The notes beneath the pieces are model-generated. The model had not been told where the DNA came from and ran no database searches. It saw only the letters and a program-made list of their open reading frames with translations. The translations under genes were made by a program, and so were the position numbers. Below, piece by piece: positions 6,979 to 16,530 of a stretch of DNA of 59,184 bases. The stretch's first letter is position 1, and each line of letters opens with the position of its first letter. Origin of the DNA: CAMBRQ01 sp945870325 (lineage in GTDB: Bacteria; Bacillota; Clostridia; Lachnospirales; Lachnospiraceae); assembly GCF_050313795.1 (NCBI RefSeq), contig NZ_JBNPMC010000020.1, positions 1 to 59,184 of the forward strand, written 5' to 3'.

Positions 6979-8166
6979 ATGAAGATAAAAGATGTAGAAA
7001 AGCGGGTTGGAATAACAAAAGCTAATATACGGTATTATGAGAAAGAAGGACTCCTTTCACCAGTAAGAGATCAAGAAAATAATTATCGGGAATATTCTGA
7101 GGGTGATGTGAAGCGTCTGGAACAGATTAAGGTTTTAAGGGCACTGGGAATATCTATTGCAGATATTAAAGAGTTGAATACAGGCAGGATTACCTTGAAT
7201 GAAGTCATGGGAAGACGTTTGGAGCAGATCTATGAGGAAGAGAAGAATTTGAAAGAGATTGAGGATGTGTGCCGGTCTATCAAGTGGCAGAATCTGTCGA
7301 TGGAAGAAGTGAATGAACAGATCCTGGGAGGATCTGAGGAAACTTGGAAAGAGCAGTTTGAGAGGATCTGGAAAGAAGATATTACGAAGGAAATCCTGCA
7401 GCCCAAACAACTCAACCGTAATCTGGCACTGATGCTTTCTTGGGGGTATCTGATCAACGTGATGATTGCACTTTTGTTCGGTAATTATTTCCTGAAGTAT
7501 CAGGGGAATGGTATGAAAGGAGGAATATGGAGTAAGGGTTTGCTTATGTCAACGGGACCTGATACAGAAGCGATTGGCTGGCAGTCAGGAGTTTTCGATC
7601 AATGGAACTGGCTGATATTGTTGTTTGTCATCAGTATATTTTGCTATATTGGCATATATTGGACTTCCAGCGTCAGGATACAGGCGGTTATTTTCCATAT
7701 TGAAGCACTGATATTAACACCGTTGGTGTCTGGAATATTCCTGTTGATAGATAACATGATCAAAGCAGGAAGGATGCAAGAGGAGGTCAATAGAACGGTT
7801 AGTGGCATATATCTGGCAGTCTTCTGGATGGCGATGGTTGTTTATGTACTTCTTCTGCTCCTGTTGTCTAAGACGTGGGATCAGTTATTTATGAAAGCAA
7901 GATATGTATTCGGGATCGCAGTGGCTTATACGATTATTATGACGGTTGTGGCAGGTGTGATCAGCGGCGTATGGATAACATCGGCGATTGTATTTCTTAT
8001 ATTTACATTGTATCTGGGCTTGAGTTGGTATCATGTGAACGGCGACGTTCCTGAGGATGGAGGCAGCCGTTATTATGCAATTACGAATGCGAGCCGAATC
8101 ATGAACATTGGCGGTGTACTTCAGAATATGAAAGGCAAGACAAGAGGAACATTCGTATATAGATAA
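6979..8166 (+). CDS. Membrane-anchored MerR family transcriptional regulator
   Basis: A 395-residue fusion of a MerR DNA-binding domain to a multi-pass membrane region. Residues 1-70 form the winged helix (VEKRVGITKANIRYYEKEGL, then LRALGISIADIKEL), and residues 75-120 a coiled-coil dimerisation helix. From about residue 145 there are five or six hydrophobic segments, for example WLILLFVISIFCYIGIYW and YLAVFWMAMVVYVLLLLL. Typical MerR proteins are soluble and 120-280 residues, so this one presumably senses a signal at the membrane. The start at 6979 follows AAGGAGG (6965-6971); the longer reading frame upstream has no site. The 19-bp-spacer promoter suggests it regulates itself. The signal and other targets are unknown. 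Confidence 0.85.
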   Translation: MKIKDVEKRVGITKANIRYYEKEGLLSPVRDQENNYREYSEGDVKRLEQIKVLRALGISIADIKELNTGRITLNEVMGRRLEQIYEEEKNLKEIEDVCRSIKWQNLSMEEVNEQILGGSEETWKEQFERIWKEDITKEILQPKQLNRNLALMLSWGYLINVMIALLFGNYFLKYQGNGMKGGIWSKGLLMSTGPDTEAIGWQSGVFDQWNWLILLFVISIFCYIGIYWTSSVRIQAVIFHIEALILTPLVSGIFLLIDNMIKAGRMQEEVNRTVSGIYLAVFWMAMVVYVLLLLLLSKTWDQLFMKARYVFGIAVAYTIIMTVVAGVISGVWITSAIVFLIFTLYLGLSWYHVNGDVPEDGGSRYYAITNASRIMNIGGVLQNMKGKTRGTFVYR

Positions 8167-8179
8167 ATTTCACCCAATG

Positions 8180-8210
8180 AAGAAAAAGCCCGTAATGTGG
8201 GCTTTTTCTT
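8180..8210. terminator. Bidirectional terminator
   Basis: Perfect 12-bp arms AAGAAAAAGCCC (8180-8191) and GGGCTTTTTCTT (8199-8210) with a 7-nt loop. T-rich 3' arms on both strands fit the convergent MerR and YkgJ genes. Confidence 0.85.
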
Positions 8211-8215
8211 CGCTG

Positions 8216-8896
8216 CTAAGAAAGAATATCTGTTGGTTTTACAGTTTTTTCTAATCTGGTATAAAACTGACTGTAAAAATCTACTTCTGGCAGAAATGGA
8301 TTCCGATAAAACTGGTTCAGGATATACAGACTTAATTGCCGTACGATACTGTCAATATTTTCGGGATTGCTTTGCCGTACATAATCCTGCAGTTCTTTCA
8401 GATAATAGTGCCAGTCAGAGACGTATTTCTCATATCTTTTTGTATCTTCTGTGTCAATCCATTTTCGAATCTTTACTTTGCTCTTATTAGGCTTCGGGCA
8501 TTCATGTACTTGAAGGAAATACCGGAAGGAGTGATTCTCATAGTATCGTCCCAGCGGGAAGATCCGGCAGATTCCAGGACGTATGGGATGAATACTGCAC
8601 CGCCCGTTGTTGTCCAGGAATGCACAGGCTTCCTTTTCTCCAGCCATCTTAAGATTCGGAAGGATAAGGCCGTCTACAATATTTAATTCAATGTATTCAT
8701 TCAGCAATTCATCGAAGGATTTCTTTAATCCTGTAGAAATGCGGTGTATGTCCAGTGGATCCAGGATAATGGATGATCCCATGCCGTGGCAGCAGGAAGA
8801 ACAGCCCTGGCAGCCGCCGCAGTCTGCTTTGACCATGTCGTTAAGTTCATAGAACTTACCATCGGATATTTCATGAATGTCTATTTCTCGTAACAT
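8216..8896 (-). CDS. YkgJ family cysteine-cluster protein
   Basis: A 226-residue protein with the YkgJ/FliB-type cysteine cluster, thought to bind zinc or an iron-sulfur cluster. The N-terminal block CGGCQGCSSCCHGMG is followed by a central CAFL...C pair and the block HPIRPGICRIFPLGR, with one more Cys downstream (VHECPKP). The biochemical role of this family is unsettled. The start at 8896 (MLREIDIHE) is set by AAGGAG with a 7-base gap; the frame stays open for 31 more codons upstream but without a binding site. It converges on the MerR gene and shares its terminator. Confidence 0.85.
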   Translation of the reverse strand: MLREIDIHEISDGKFYELNDMVKADCGGCQGCSSCCHGMGSSIILDPLDIHRISTGLKKSFDELLNEYIELNIVDGLILPNLKMAGEKEACAFLDNNGRCSIHPIRPGICRIFPLGRYYENHSFRYFLQVHECPKPNKSKVKIRKWIDTEDTKRYEKYVSDWHYYLKELQDYVRQSNPENIDSIVRQLSLYILNQFYRNPFLPEVDFYSQFYTRLEKTVKPTDILS

Positions 8897-9059
8897 ATAT
8901 ATACTCCTTAGATTGATTTTTATAATGATTGCAGGAATCATCCTATGTGGATATAGGGATGTTCCTGGTGTGGGAATGAGACGTAGCAAATTAGTCTTGC
9001 TAGATAAGAAGATTATAGTGTAAGATAGTTTCAGATGTAAATAGGAAGGATTTGTTTTT

Positions 9060-10214
9060 ATGAAGTTTTTTCATCTGTCTGACTTGCATATTGGCAAGCA
9101 GCTTCATCATTACAATTTAAGAGAGGATCAGGAGGTGATTCTGGGAGAGGTGATTCGTTATGCAGAAGAACTTCATCCGGATGCGATTGTGATTGCGGGA
9201 GACATCTATGACAAATCTGTGCCATCGGCAGAGGCGGTGACCATATTTGATGAGTTCCTGACAGGGCTGTCTGTGATCGAACCGGGTATTCCTATATTAA
9301 TCATCAGTGGGAATCATGATTCGGCGGAGCGCCTTCAGTATGCCTCGGCAATTCTAAAGAGGCACCAGATTCACCTGGCAGGAAATGCTCCGGCGACAAG
9401 TGCGGAGCATATGGAGAAAGTGACGCTGACGGATGAATATGGAGAAGTAGACTTCTATTTGTTGCCGTTTTTAAAACCTTCTTATGTAAGAAATGTATTT
9501 GAAGAAGAGATGTCGGAAACCTATACAGAGGCAGTAAAGAAATTATTGGATAGGGAAAAGATTGATTATAATAGCAAAAGAAATGTATTAATTTCTCATC
9601 AGTTTTATACCGGAGGAAGTAAGCCTGAGACCTGTGATTCGGAGACCTTTTCCGTAGGGGGAATTGATAATGTGGATGTGGAAAGTGTGAAGAATTTCGA
9701 TTATGTAGCATTGGGACATCTACACGGTCCACAGACTGTAGGAGCGCATCATATCCGTTATTGCGGAACTTTGCTGAAATACTCAGTCAGTGAATGGAAA
9801 CATAAGAAGACGCTCACTGTTGTAACACTAGAGGAGAACGGTAAAGAGCCGAAGATTGAATTGCTGCCTCTCCATCCGATTCGGAATGTGCAAAAGAAGA
9901 GGGGAAGTCTGAGGGAGATACTGGATCAGGCATTAGAATCAGAGAAGGATGACTATATCAGCGTGACTTTAACGGATGAGATCGATCCGTATAAGCCGAA
10001 AGAACAGTTGGAGAAGGTCTTCACTCATATTCTGGAGGTACGTGTAGACAATACCAGAACCAGGAATAAGTTGCAGGAAATGGATGAAGAACTGGTGGTG
10101 AAGGATCCTTTGGAGAGTTTTGCTGATTTCTACCAGGAGATACAGGGCAAGCCGATGAATGAAGAAGAGATTAAGATTATGCTGGAGATTCTGGAGGATG
10201 CAAAGGAGGGGTAA
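9060..10214 (+). CDS. sbcD: Exonuclease SbcCD, subunit D
   Basis: Nuclease subunit of the SbcCD (Mre11-like) complex, which cuts hairpins and DNA ends during repair. At 384 residues it has the normal length. Calcineurin-like phosphoesterase motifs appear in order: DLHIG (residues 8-12), GDIYD, GNHDS, LISHQF and GHLHG, supplying the residues that hold two manganese ions. A site like AGGAAGG precedes the ATG. The partner sbcC begins three bases after the stop, so the two are co-transcribed and probably translationally coupled. Confidence 0.96.
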   Translation: MKFFHLSDLHIGKQLHHYNLREDQEVILGEVIRYAEELHPDAIVIAGDIYDKSVPSAEAVTIFDEFLTGLSVIEPGIPILIISGNHDSAERLQYASAILKRHQIHLAGNAPATSAEHMEKVTLTDEYGEVDFYLLPFLKPSYVRNVFEEEMSETYTEAVKKLLDREKIDYNSKRNVLISHQFYTGGSKPETCDSETFSVGGIDNVDVESVKNFDYVALGHLHGPQTVGAHHIRYCGTLLKYSVSEWKHKKTLTVVTLEENGKEPKIELLPLHPIRNVQKKRGSLREILDQALESEKDDYISVTLTDEIDPYKPKEQLEKVFTHILEVRVDNTRTRNKLQEMDEELVVKDPLESFADFYQEIQGKPMNEEEIKIMLEILEDAKEG

Positions 10215-10217
10215 GAG

Positions 10218-13200
10218 GTGAAGCCGATCAAGTTAGTGATGTCAGCATTTGGATCATATGCGGGAAAAGAAGTTATAGATTTTGAGAAAGTACAGCATGG
10301 CTTATTTCTGATTACCGGTGATACAGGAGCGGGGAAGACAACCATATTCGATGCGATTACCTATGCTTTGTATGACCAGACGAGCGGTGGAAAGCGGGAT
10401 GGGAATATGATGCGGAGCCAGTATGCATCCGAAGATACGGATACGTATGTGGAGTATACATTTTCCTATCGGGAAGAGATCTATACGATTCGCAGGAATC
10501 CGGAATATACCAGGATTGGAAAACGTCGGTATGCGGACGGATCGCCGCGTTACGTAAAGGAGACTCCGAAAGTGGAACTGATCCTTCCGGATGGCAGCAC
10601 CTATCACGGTAAGAAGCGTGATACGGATCAGAAGATTGTAGAGATTATGGGATTGGATGCAGATCAGTTTACGCAGATTGCCATGATTGCCCAGGGAGAT
10701 TTCCTAAAACTTCTCCATGCAGAATCCAAAGAGCGCAAAAGAATATTTTCCAGGATATTCCACACCGGGTTATATTATCGGGTACAGGAGGAGTTGAAGA
10801 GAAAGTCGGGGCAACTCTATTATCAGTTGGAGGATAATCTGCGGGATGTAAAGCAGGAGATGAGCCGGGTGGAATATGACGGGGATTCAGAGGCCGGAAA
10901 AAAGTGGGGGCAGTTTAAAGAATTGTCTGTCGTGCCATATGAAGAAGTAATGGAAGTTCTGAAGAATATTATGAAAGAAGGACTTAGTCTGGAGAAATCC
11001 AAAAAGAAAGCGGCAGAAGTGCTTCAGGGGCAGTTGGATGAATTAAATGGAAGGAAGAAAGAGGGGGAGACTCTGAATCAGTTATTTGTTTCGCTGGAGA
11101 GTGTCAAAAAATTAAGTGAGAAACTTTTGGAGGAGCGAGGCGAATACCAAAAGATCCAAGAGAAGTTTAAAACTGCGAAGCGGGCAGAAAAGGTGGCATT
11201 GCAGGAGACACGGCTTGATCATCTTCAGGAAATGATAGAGAAGAACCATAAAGTATTGGAAGATATTGGCCGTGAATTAGACGCAGCCAGAATCCGGGCA
11301 GCAGAATTGAAAAAGACGAAAGCGCAAAAGGAACAGGAATATAAAGAAATTGAAAAAAAGAATGTGGCAGAGATTATTCGGATACAGGATGCATTGCCCC
11401 AATATGACCAGATTGAGCAGTTGAGGAAGCAGTATTCAGAGGGGGAAAAGGAGAAGGCAGATAAGCAGAAACAGCAAGGGAAGATCAAGCACAGTTTGGA
11501 TGTATTAAATCAACGAAAGTTACAGGCAGAACAGATTCAGGAGGAATATGCAGGAAGTAGTGGAAAGATGGAAGGGCTTCAGTTGCGGGTAACCCAGCAG
11601 AAGAACCGGCTTGAAGAATTAAAGCGGTTGAGAACTCGGTGGAGAGAAATTGAAGGCATGGAAGAAACGTGCCGGAAAAGAAAGGCGGAGTCTGAGAGGG
11701 AGCAGGGAAAATACCTGAAAGAACTGTTGGCTTATGAAGAGAAATATCAGGCATTTATGGAAGAACAGGCAGGAATTCTTGCCGGGCAGTTAGAAGCAGG
11801 GAAGCCCTGTCCGGTGTGCGGATCTTGTGAGCATCCGGCAATTCGAAGATTATCGGAAGGTGCGCCTACTCAAAAAGAAGTAGAACTGGCAAAAGAGAGT
11901 AGAGACAGGGCAGAAGTTAATCGGGATACTACGGCAGCTGCATTACGGGAACTTATGGTTCGATATCAGGTGGAATGGGAGACATTTGACAGGGAATACC
12001 GGAGAATCGCCAGGGAAGTTCCGATAGACCAGGAGAACGTGAAACGGGAAGGACAAGACGAAGTAAAGGCGGAAATTGTAAAGCAAGAAATAGCAGTCCG
12101 TATACAGAAGAGTATTACAGATTGTGAGTATAAAGCAGACCAGTTTAGCGATGAACTTAAACGGATGAGAATGCAGGCTGAGCAATTCGAGCATGCGAAG
12201 AAGGAACTGCAAGAACTCCAAAAGGAACTGAATGATTTGGAAGTAATCTATGCTGAAGGAGAGGCTAGACTGGCAGAGGTGCTGCTGACCTTAAAGCAGT
12301 TGGAATCTGAGATCCGAACCAAGAGTGAGAGATTGCCGTTGCCTTCGCGAAAACAAGCTGGGGAGCGTCTGGAGAAACTGCAGACTGATATGGAGAATGC
12401 AAGAAAGGAATATGTACGTGCCAGTCAAGAAGAACAGCGATCCGTAGAGACAATGAAGCAGTTAGAGGGGCAGAAGAAAAGCAGCCAGGAAGCACTTGTG
12501 GATCAGATGGCAGAAGAAGAGAAGCAAAAGGATGTGTTCTATACGGTGCTTCGGGAACAGGATTTTAAAGATGAAACTGAATATCATATGGGCAAGATGA
12601 ATCCAAAGGATATGGCTTTGCTAGAAGAAAGCCTCCGTTCTTATGAAACACGAGTTGGTGAAGTGTCCGGACGCAGAAAGTCGCTGGAGGAACAATTGGA
12701 AGGTAAAGCAGTGGTGGATCTTACAAAGATTCAGGAAGAAATGAATCAGACCAGCCAGATGCAGAAAAAGGAGCAGGATGAATACATGCGTCTGTACAGT
12801 ATGAATAAGAAGAACAGAGAGGTAAGAGAGCAGTTAAAACGCCATTTCGAAAAGAAAGGTGACCTGCAGAAGCAGTATGAACTGATGGGGAATCTGAGCA
12901 GAACTGCAAACGGGAGTTTGAGTGGAACAGTAAAACTGGATTTTGAGACCTATGTCCAGCGGCAGTATTTTAAGCAGATTATCTATGCAGCCAATAAGAG
13001 GCTGGTGCAGATGACATCCAATGAATTCATCTTGCAGTGCAGAGAAGTGAAGAATCTCGGAAGCCAGGGACAGGCAGGACTTGATCTGGATGTCTATCAT
13101 ATGGCCAGTGACTCCGTAAGAGATGTGAAGACCCTGTCTGGCGGAGAGTCTTTTATGGCATCCTTGTCAATGGCGCTTGGGCTCGCAGATATTGTCCAGA

Positions 13201-13436
13201 ATACCGCAGGCGCAATCCGTCTGGACACCATGTTTGTAGACGAGGGCTTTGGTTCACTGGATGATGCGGCAAGAGAGCAGGCTATCAAGGTTCTGAATAA
13301 TCTGGCGGACGAGGAACGTCTGGTTGGAATCATCTCTCATGTGAATGAGTTGAAAGAGCAGATTGACTGCAAACTGCTGGTGAAACGAACCGATCGTGGC
13401 AGCCATGCCTGGTGGGGTGATGAGACCAGTTGTTGA
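10218..13436 (+). CDS. sbcC: Exonuclease SbcCD, subunit C
   Basis: SMC-like ATPase subunit of SbcCD, 1072 residues. It begins with GTG at 10218 behind AAAGGAGGGG, which lies in the end of sbcD. The Walker A motif GDTGAGKTT is near residue 35. Long coiled-coil arms flank a zinc hook, CPVCG, at about residue 530, which joins two molecules through a shared zinc ion. The ABC signature LSGGES (near residue 973) and Walker B with D-loop (MFVDEGFGSLD, near 1005) close the C-terminal ATPase half. No oddities seen. Confidence 0.96.
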   Translation: MKPIKLVMSAFGSYAGKEVIDFEKVQHGLFLITGDTGAGKTTIFDAITYALYDQTSGGKRDGNMMRSQYASEDTDTYVEYTFSYREEIYTIRRNPEYTRIGKRRYADGSPRYVKETPKVELILPDGSTYHGKKRDTDQKIVEIMGLDADQFTQIAMIAQGDFLKLLHAESKERKRIFSRIFHTGLYYRVQEELKRKSGQLYYQLEDNLRDVKQEMSRVEYDGDSEAGKKWGQFKELSVVPYEEVMEVLKNIMKEGLSLEKSKKKAAEVLQGQLDELNGRKKEGETLNQLFVSLESVKKLSEKLLEERGEYQKIQEKFKTAKRAEKVALQETRLDHLQEMIEKNHKVLEDIGRELDAARIRAAELKKTKAQKEQEYKEIEKKNVAEIIRIQDALPQYDQIEQLRKQYSEGEKEKADKQKQQGKIKHSLDVLNQRKLQAEQIQEEYAGSSGKMEGLQLRVTQQKNRLEELKRLRTRWREIEGMEETCRKRKAESEREQGKYLKELLAYEEKYQAFMEEQAGILAGQLEAGKPCPVCGSCEHPAIRRLSEGAPTQKEVELAKESRDRAEVNRDTTAAALRELMVRYQVEWETFDREYRRIAREVPIDQENVKREGQDEVKAEIVKQEIAVRIQKSITDCEYKADQFSDELKRMRMQAEQFEHAKKELQELQKELNDLEVIYAEGEARLAEVLLTLKQLESEIRTKSERLPLPSRKQAGERLEKLQTDMENARKEYVRASQEEQRSVETMKQLEGQKKSSQEALVDQMAEEEKQKDVFYTVLREQDFKDETEYHMGKMNPKDMALLEESLRSYETRVGEVSGRRKSLEEQLEGKAVVDLTKIQEEMNQTSQMQKKEQDEYMRLYSMNKKNREVREQLKRHFEKKGDLQKQYELMGNLSRTANGSLSGTVKLDFETYVQRQYFKQIIYAANKRLVQMTSNEFILQCREVKNLGSQGQAGLDLDVYHMASDSVRDVKTLSGGESFMASLSMALGLADIVQNTAGAIRLDTMFVDEGFGSLDDAAREQAIKVLNNLADEERLVGIISHVNELKEQIDCKLLVKRTDRGSHAWWGDETSC

Positions 13437-13549
13437 AAATGGCTTGTATATAGATAGCATTTGTGGAATAATAAAGAATATTGCAAGTGAAATCTGATAC
13501 CGTATGGTAGTACAAGTAAGAGACACATAAGACAAGAAAGGATAATAAG

Positions 13550-14686
13550 ATGAAATATGACTATCTAATCGTAGGTGCCGGATTATTCGGCTCCATTTTC
13601 GCATACGAAGCAAAAAAGGCAGGAAAGAAGGTGCTGGTCATTGACCGGCGCAGCCATGTCGGTGGTAACATCTATACAAAAGAAGTGGAAGGAATCCAGG
13701 TACATGAATATGGTGCTCACATATTCCACACTTCAGACAAAGAGGTATGGGATTATATTCAGCAGTTTGCAGAATTCAATCGTTATACCAACAGCCCGGT
13801 TGCCAGATACAAGGATGAATTATATAATCTTCCATTCAATATGAATACATTCAGCAAGATGTGGGGAATCTCCATGCCATCCGAGGCAAGAGAGATTATT
13901 GAACGCCAGATTAAAGAGGCGGGAATCACGGATCCTCAGAACTTAGAAGAACAGGCGATCTCTTTGGTAGGACGAGATATCTACGAGAAACTGGTCAAAG
14001 GCTACACGGAGAAGCAATGGGGCAAGAGAGCAACTGAACTCCCAAGTTTCATCATTCGACGCCTCCCGGTACGATTCGTTTATGATAATAACTATTTTAA
14101 TGACAAATACCAGGGCATCCCGGTAGGCGGCTACACCCAGATCATAGAAAAGATGCTGGAAGGAATCGAAGTGCGTCTCGAGACAGACTTCTTCCAGAAC
14201 CGCCAGGCATTAGAAGCCGAAGCCACAGACATCGTATTCACCGGAATGATTGATGCCTATTACGATTATTGCTACGGCGAATTAGAATACCGAAGCCTGA
14301 GATTCGAGACCGAGACACTTGATGTAGAAAACTATCAGGGTAACGCCGTAGTCAACTATACAGAATACGAGATCCCATACACCAGGATCATAGAGCACAA
14401 GCATTTTGAATACAGATGCCAGGGCGGCTATGGAAACACAGCCACACCAGCCAATCCCAAGACCGTAATCACCCGCGAATACCCCGCTTCCTGGTCAAGA
14501 GGAGAAGAACCCTATTATCCAATGAACGACGAGAAGAATAATGCGCTATATGAACAGTATAAAGCCCTCGCAGCCAGAGAATCTCACGTTATTTTCGGCG
14601 GACGCCTCGGTATGTATCGCTATTACGACATGCACCAGGTAGTATCCGAAGCCCTGAAATGCGTCAGAGAAAAAGCATATCCCTAA
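13550..14686 (+). CDS. glf: UDP-galactopyranose mutase
   Basis: Flavoenzyme that interconverts UDP-galactopyranose and UDP-galactofuranose for cell-surface polysaccharide. It is 378 residues, typical for Glf. The FAD-binding GxGxxG is seen as VGAGLFGS (residues 8-15), followed by RRSHVGGN and the conserved YGAHIFHT segment; KQWGKRATELP lies in the middle. AAAGGA precedes the start. No glycan cluster surrounds it, so its galactofuranose polymer must be made elsewhere. The second half uses noticeably more C-ending codons than the neighbouring genes. The last codons and the stop lie in the left arm of a large palindrome. Confidence 0.95.
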   Translation: MKYDYLIVGAGLFGSIFAYEAKKAGKKVLVIDRRSHVGGNIYTKEVEGIQVHEYGAHIFHTSDKEVWDYIQQFAEFNRYTNSPVARYKDELYNLPFNMNTFSKMWGISMPSEAREIIERQIKEAGITDPQNLEEQAISLVGRDIYEKLVKGYTEKQWGKRATELPSFIIRRLPVRFVYDNNYFNDKYQGIPVGGYTQIIEKMLEGIEVRLETDFFQNRQALEAEATDIVFTGMIDAYYDYCYGELEYRSLRFETETLDVENYQGNAVVNYTEYEIPYTRIIEHKHFEYRCQGGYGNTATPANPKTVITREYPASWSRGEEPYYPMNDEKNNALYEQYKALAARESHVIFGGRLGMYRYYDMHQVVSEALKCVREKAYP

Positions 14687-14829
14687 GCAAACAATTCAGG
14701 GGCGTTTTTAATGGAGGTGAAATCCACTGCTTACAGAGACTTAGGCATGAGGGCTCTCCCGAATGTCTTAGTCGCAGTTAGCAGTTAGTTCACCGTAATG
14801 TTGCCCCGTTTGCGTGGGATATGCTTTTT
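14670..14829. repeat. 160-nt nested palindrome between glf and pyrG
   Basis: Paired segments from outside in: AAAAAGCATATCCC (14670-14683) with its exact complement at 14816-14829; GCAAAC (14687-14692) with 14808-14813; GGGGC (14699-14703) with 14803-14807; GGTGAA (14716-14721) with 14789-14794; ACTGC (14726-14730) with 14774-14778; GACTTAGGCAT (14738-14748) with ATGTCTTAGTC (14763-14773); and GGG/CCC at the tip (14751-14760). It sits between convergent genes and would end in TTTTT on either strand, so it may act as a bidirectional terminator. It could also be a miniature or solo remnant of an IS200/IS605-like element; no transposase is present. Confidence 0.75.
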
Positions 14830-14855
14830 CGATGAAATGCGTACACTCTATTAAA

Positions 14856-16466
14856 TTACTTCTCGCTCTTATACTCAAGCGCCGCCTCGATAAATCCACG
14901 GAACAATGGATGAGGTCTGTTCGGTCTGGATTTCAATTCCGGATGTGCCTGGGTTGCAATAAACCAAGGGTGTTCCGGAATCTCAATCATCTCTACAATT
15001 CTGCCATCCGGAGACAAACCGGAGAGCATCATACCGTGGGATGACAGATCGTCACGGAAATCATTATTTACTTCATAACGGTGCCGATGACGTTCTTTAA
15101 TCTCTTCTGTGCCATAAAGTTTATACGCTTTGGAAGATTTGTTAAGCACACAAGGATAAGCTCCAAGTCTCAAAGTGCCGCCGATATCTTCAATTCCAAT
15201 CTGCTCCGGCATGATATGGATAACCGGATGTGTTGTATGGGAATCAAGTTCTGCACTATGTGCATCGTTATATCCAAGAACATTTCTTGCGAATTCTACA
15301 ATTGCCAGCTGCATTCCAAGACAAAGTCCTAAGAATGGGACATTGTGCGTACGGGCGTATTTGATTGCTTCCAATTTGCCGTCGATTCCGCGATTGCCGA
15401 AGCCTCCCGGTACAAGGATACCGCTGACATCTCCCAGTATCTCATCTACGTTATCTGCTGTTACGGTCTCAGAATCAATCCATTTGATATTTACAGTTGC
15501 ACGGCTGAAGATACCTCCATGCTTCAAAGCCTCTACTACGCTGATATATGCGTCATGGAGCTGGATGTATTTTCCAACCAAAGCAACAGTTACTTCGGTA
15601 TTCGGATTCTTCAGGTAATCCACCATCTCTCTCCAATCCTTTAAGTCCGGTTCCGGACAGTCCAGATGCAGGCATTCACAGACAACTCCTGCCAGATTCT
15701 CTTCTTCCATAGCAAGAGGAGCCTCGTACAGATATTCTACATCCAGATTCTGCAATACGTATTTAGATGGTACATTACAGAAGAGAGCAATCTTATCTTT
15801 AATTCCAACATCAAGAGGATGTTCGGAGCGGCATACAAGAATATCCGGTTGGATTCCCATACCCTGGAGATCCTTTACGCTTGCCTGGGTAGGCTTAGTC
15901 TTCATCTCCTGAGATGCGCGCAGGTAAGGAATCAGTGTAACATGAATCAGGATGACGTTTTCACGTCCTTTCTCATGCTGGAACTGGCGGATGGCTTCAA
16001 GGAAAGGCTGACTTTCGATGTCACCAACGGTTCCGCCGACTTCGATAATGGCAATTTCCGTATTTTCAGCGGCAGGGTTACGGTAGAAACGGTCCTTGAT
16101 CTCATTTGTGATGTGAGGGATTACCTGTACGGTCCCTCCGCCGAAATCTCCCCGGCGTTCCTTCTGAAGAACAGACCAGTAGATTTTGCCGGTCGTAACG
16201 TTAGAATTCTTCCCCAGACTTTCATCAATGAATCTTTCATAGTGTCCTAAGTCAAGGTCAGTCTCGGCACCGTCATCGGTTACGAATACTTCTCCGTGCT
16301 GAACAGGGTTCATAGTACCCGGGTCAATATTAATGTAAGGATCGAATTTCTGCATGGTCACAGTATAACCGCGAGCCTTCAACAGGCGGCCAAGAGATGC
16401 GGCCGTAATTCCTTTTCCAAGTCCTGATACAACACCACCTGTAACAAATACGTATTTTACTGCCAT
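14856..16466 (-). CDS. pyrG: CTP synthase
   Basis: Amidates UTP to CTP using glutamine, the last step of pyrimidine nucleotide synthesis; 536 residues. The N-terminal synthetase domain opens with KYVFVTGGVVSGLGKG, followed by QKFDPYINIDPGTM. The C-terminal class I glutaminase domain has the nucleophile cysteine in GLCLGMQ (near residue 381) and later HPE in the catalytic triad. The start at 16466 (MAVKYVF) follows AAGGAGG closely; an in-frame ATG eight codons earlier has no site. It is followed by the palindromic element. I did not see a clear C-run leader attenuator. Confidence 0.97.
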   Translation of the reverse strand: MAVKYVFVTGGVVSGLGKGITAASLGRLLKARGYTVTMQKFDPYINIDPGTMNPVQHGEVFVTDDGAETDLDLGHYERFIDESLGKNSNVTTGKIYWSVLQKERRGDFGGGTVQVIPHITNEIKDRFYRNPAAENTEIAIIEVGGTVGDIESQPFLEAIRQFQHEKGRENVILIHVTLIPYLRASQEMKTKPTQASVKDLQGMGIQPDILVCRSEHPLDVGIKDKIALFCNVPSKYVLQNLDVEYLYEAPLAMEEENLAGVVCECLHLDCPEPDLKDWREMVDYLKNPNTEVTVALVGKYIQLHDAYISVVEALKHGGIFSRATVNIKWIDSETVTADNVDEILGDVSGILVPGGFGNRGIDGKLEAIKYARTHNVPFLGLCLGMQLAIVEFARNVLGYNDAHSAELDSHTTHPVIHIMPEQIGIEDIGGTLRLGAYPCVLNKSSKAYKLYGTEEIKERHRHRYEVNNDFRDDLSSHGMMLSGLSPDGRIVEMIEIPEHPWFIATQAHPELKSRPNRPHPLFRGFIEAALEYKSEK

Positions 16467-16530
16467 AATTTCCTCCTTCAGTTGAATCAATTTGTGTCCT
16501 TATATGTAATTCTAAAAAAATACTTTAGAA

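Noticed and set aside
15666..16250. 194-codon open frame opposite pyrG
   Set aside because: Shadow of highly conserved CTP synthase; no initiation site or family match.
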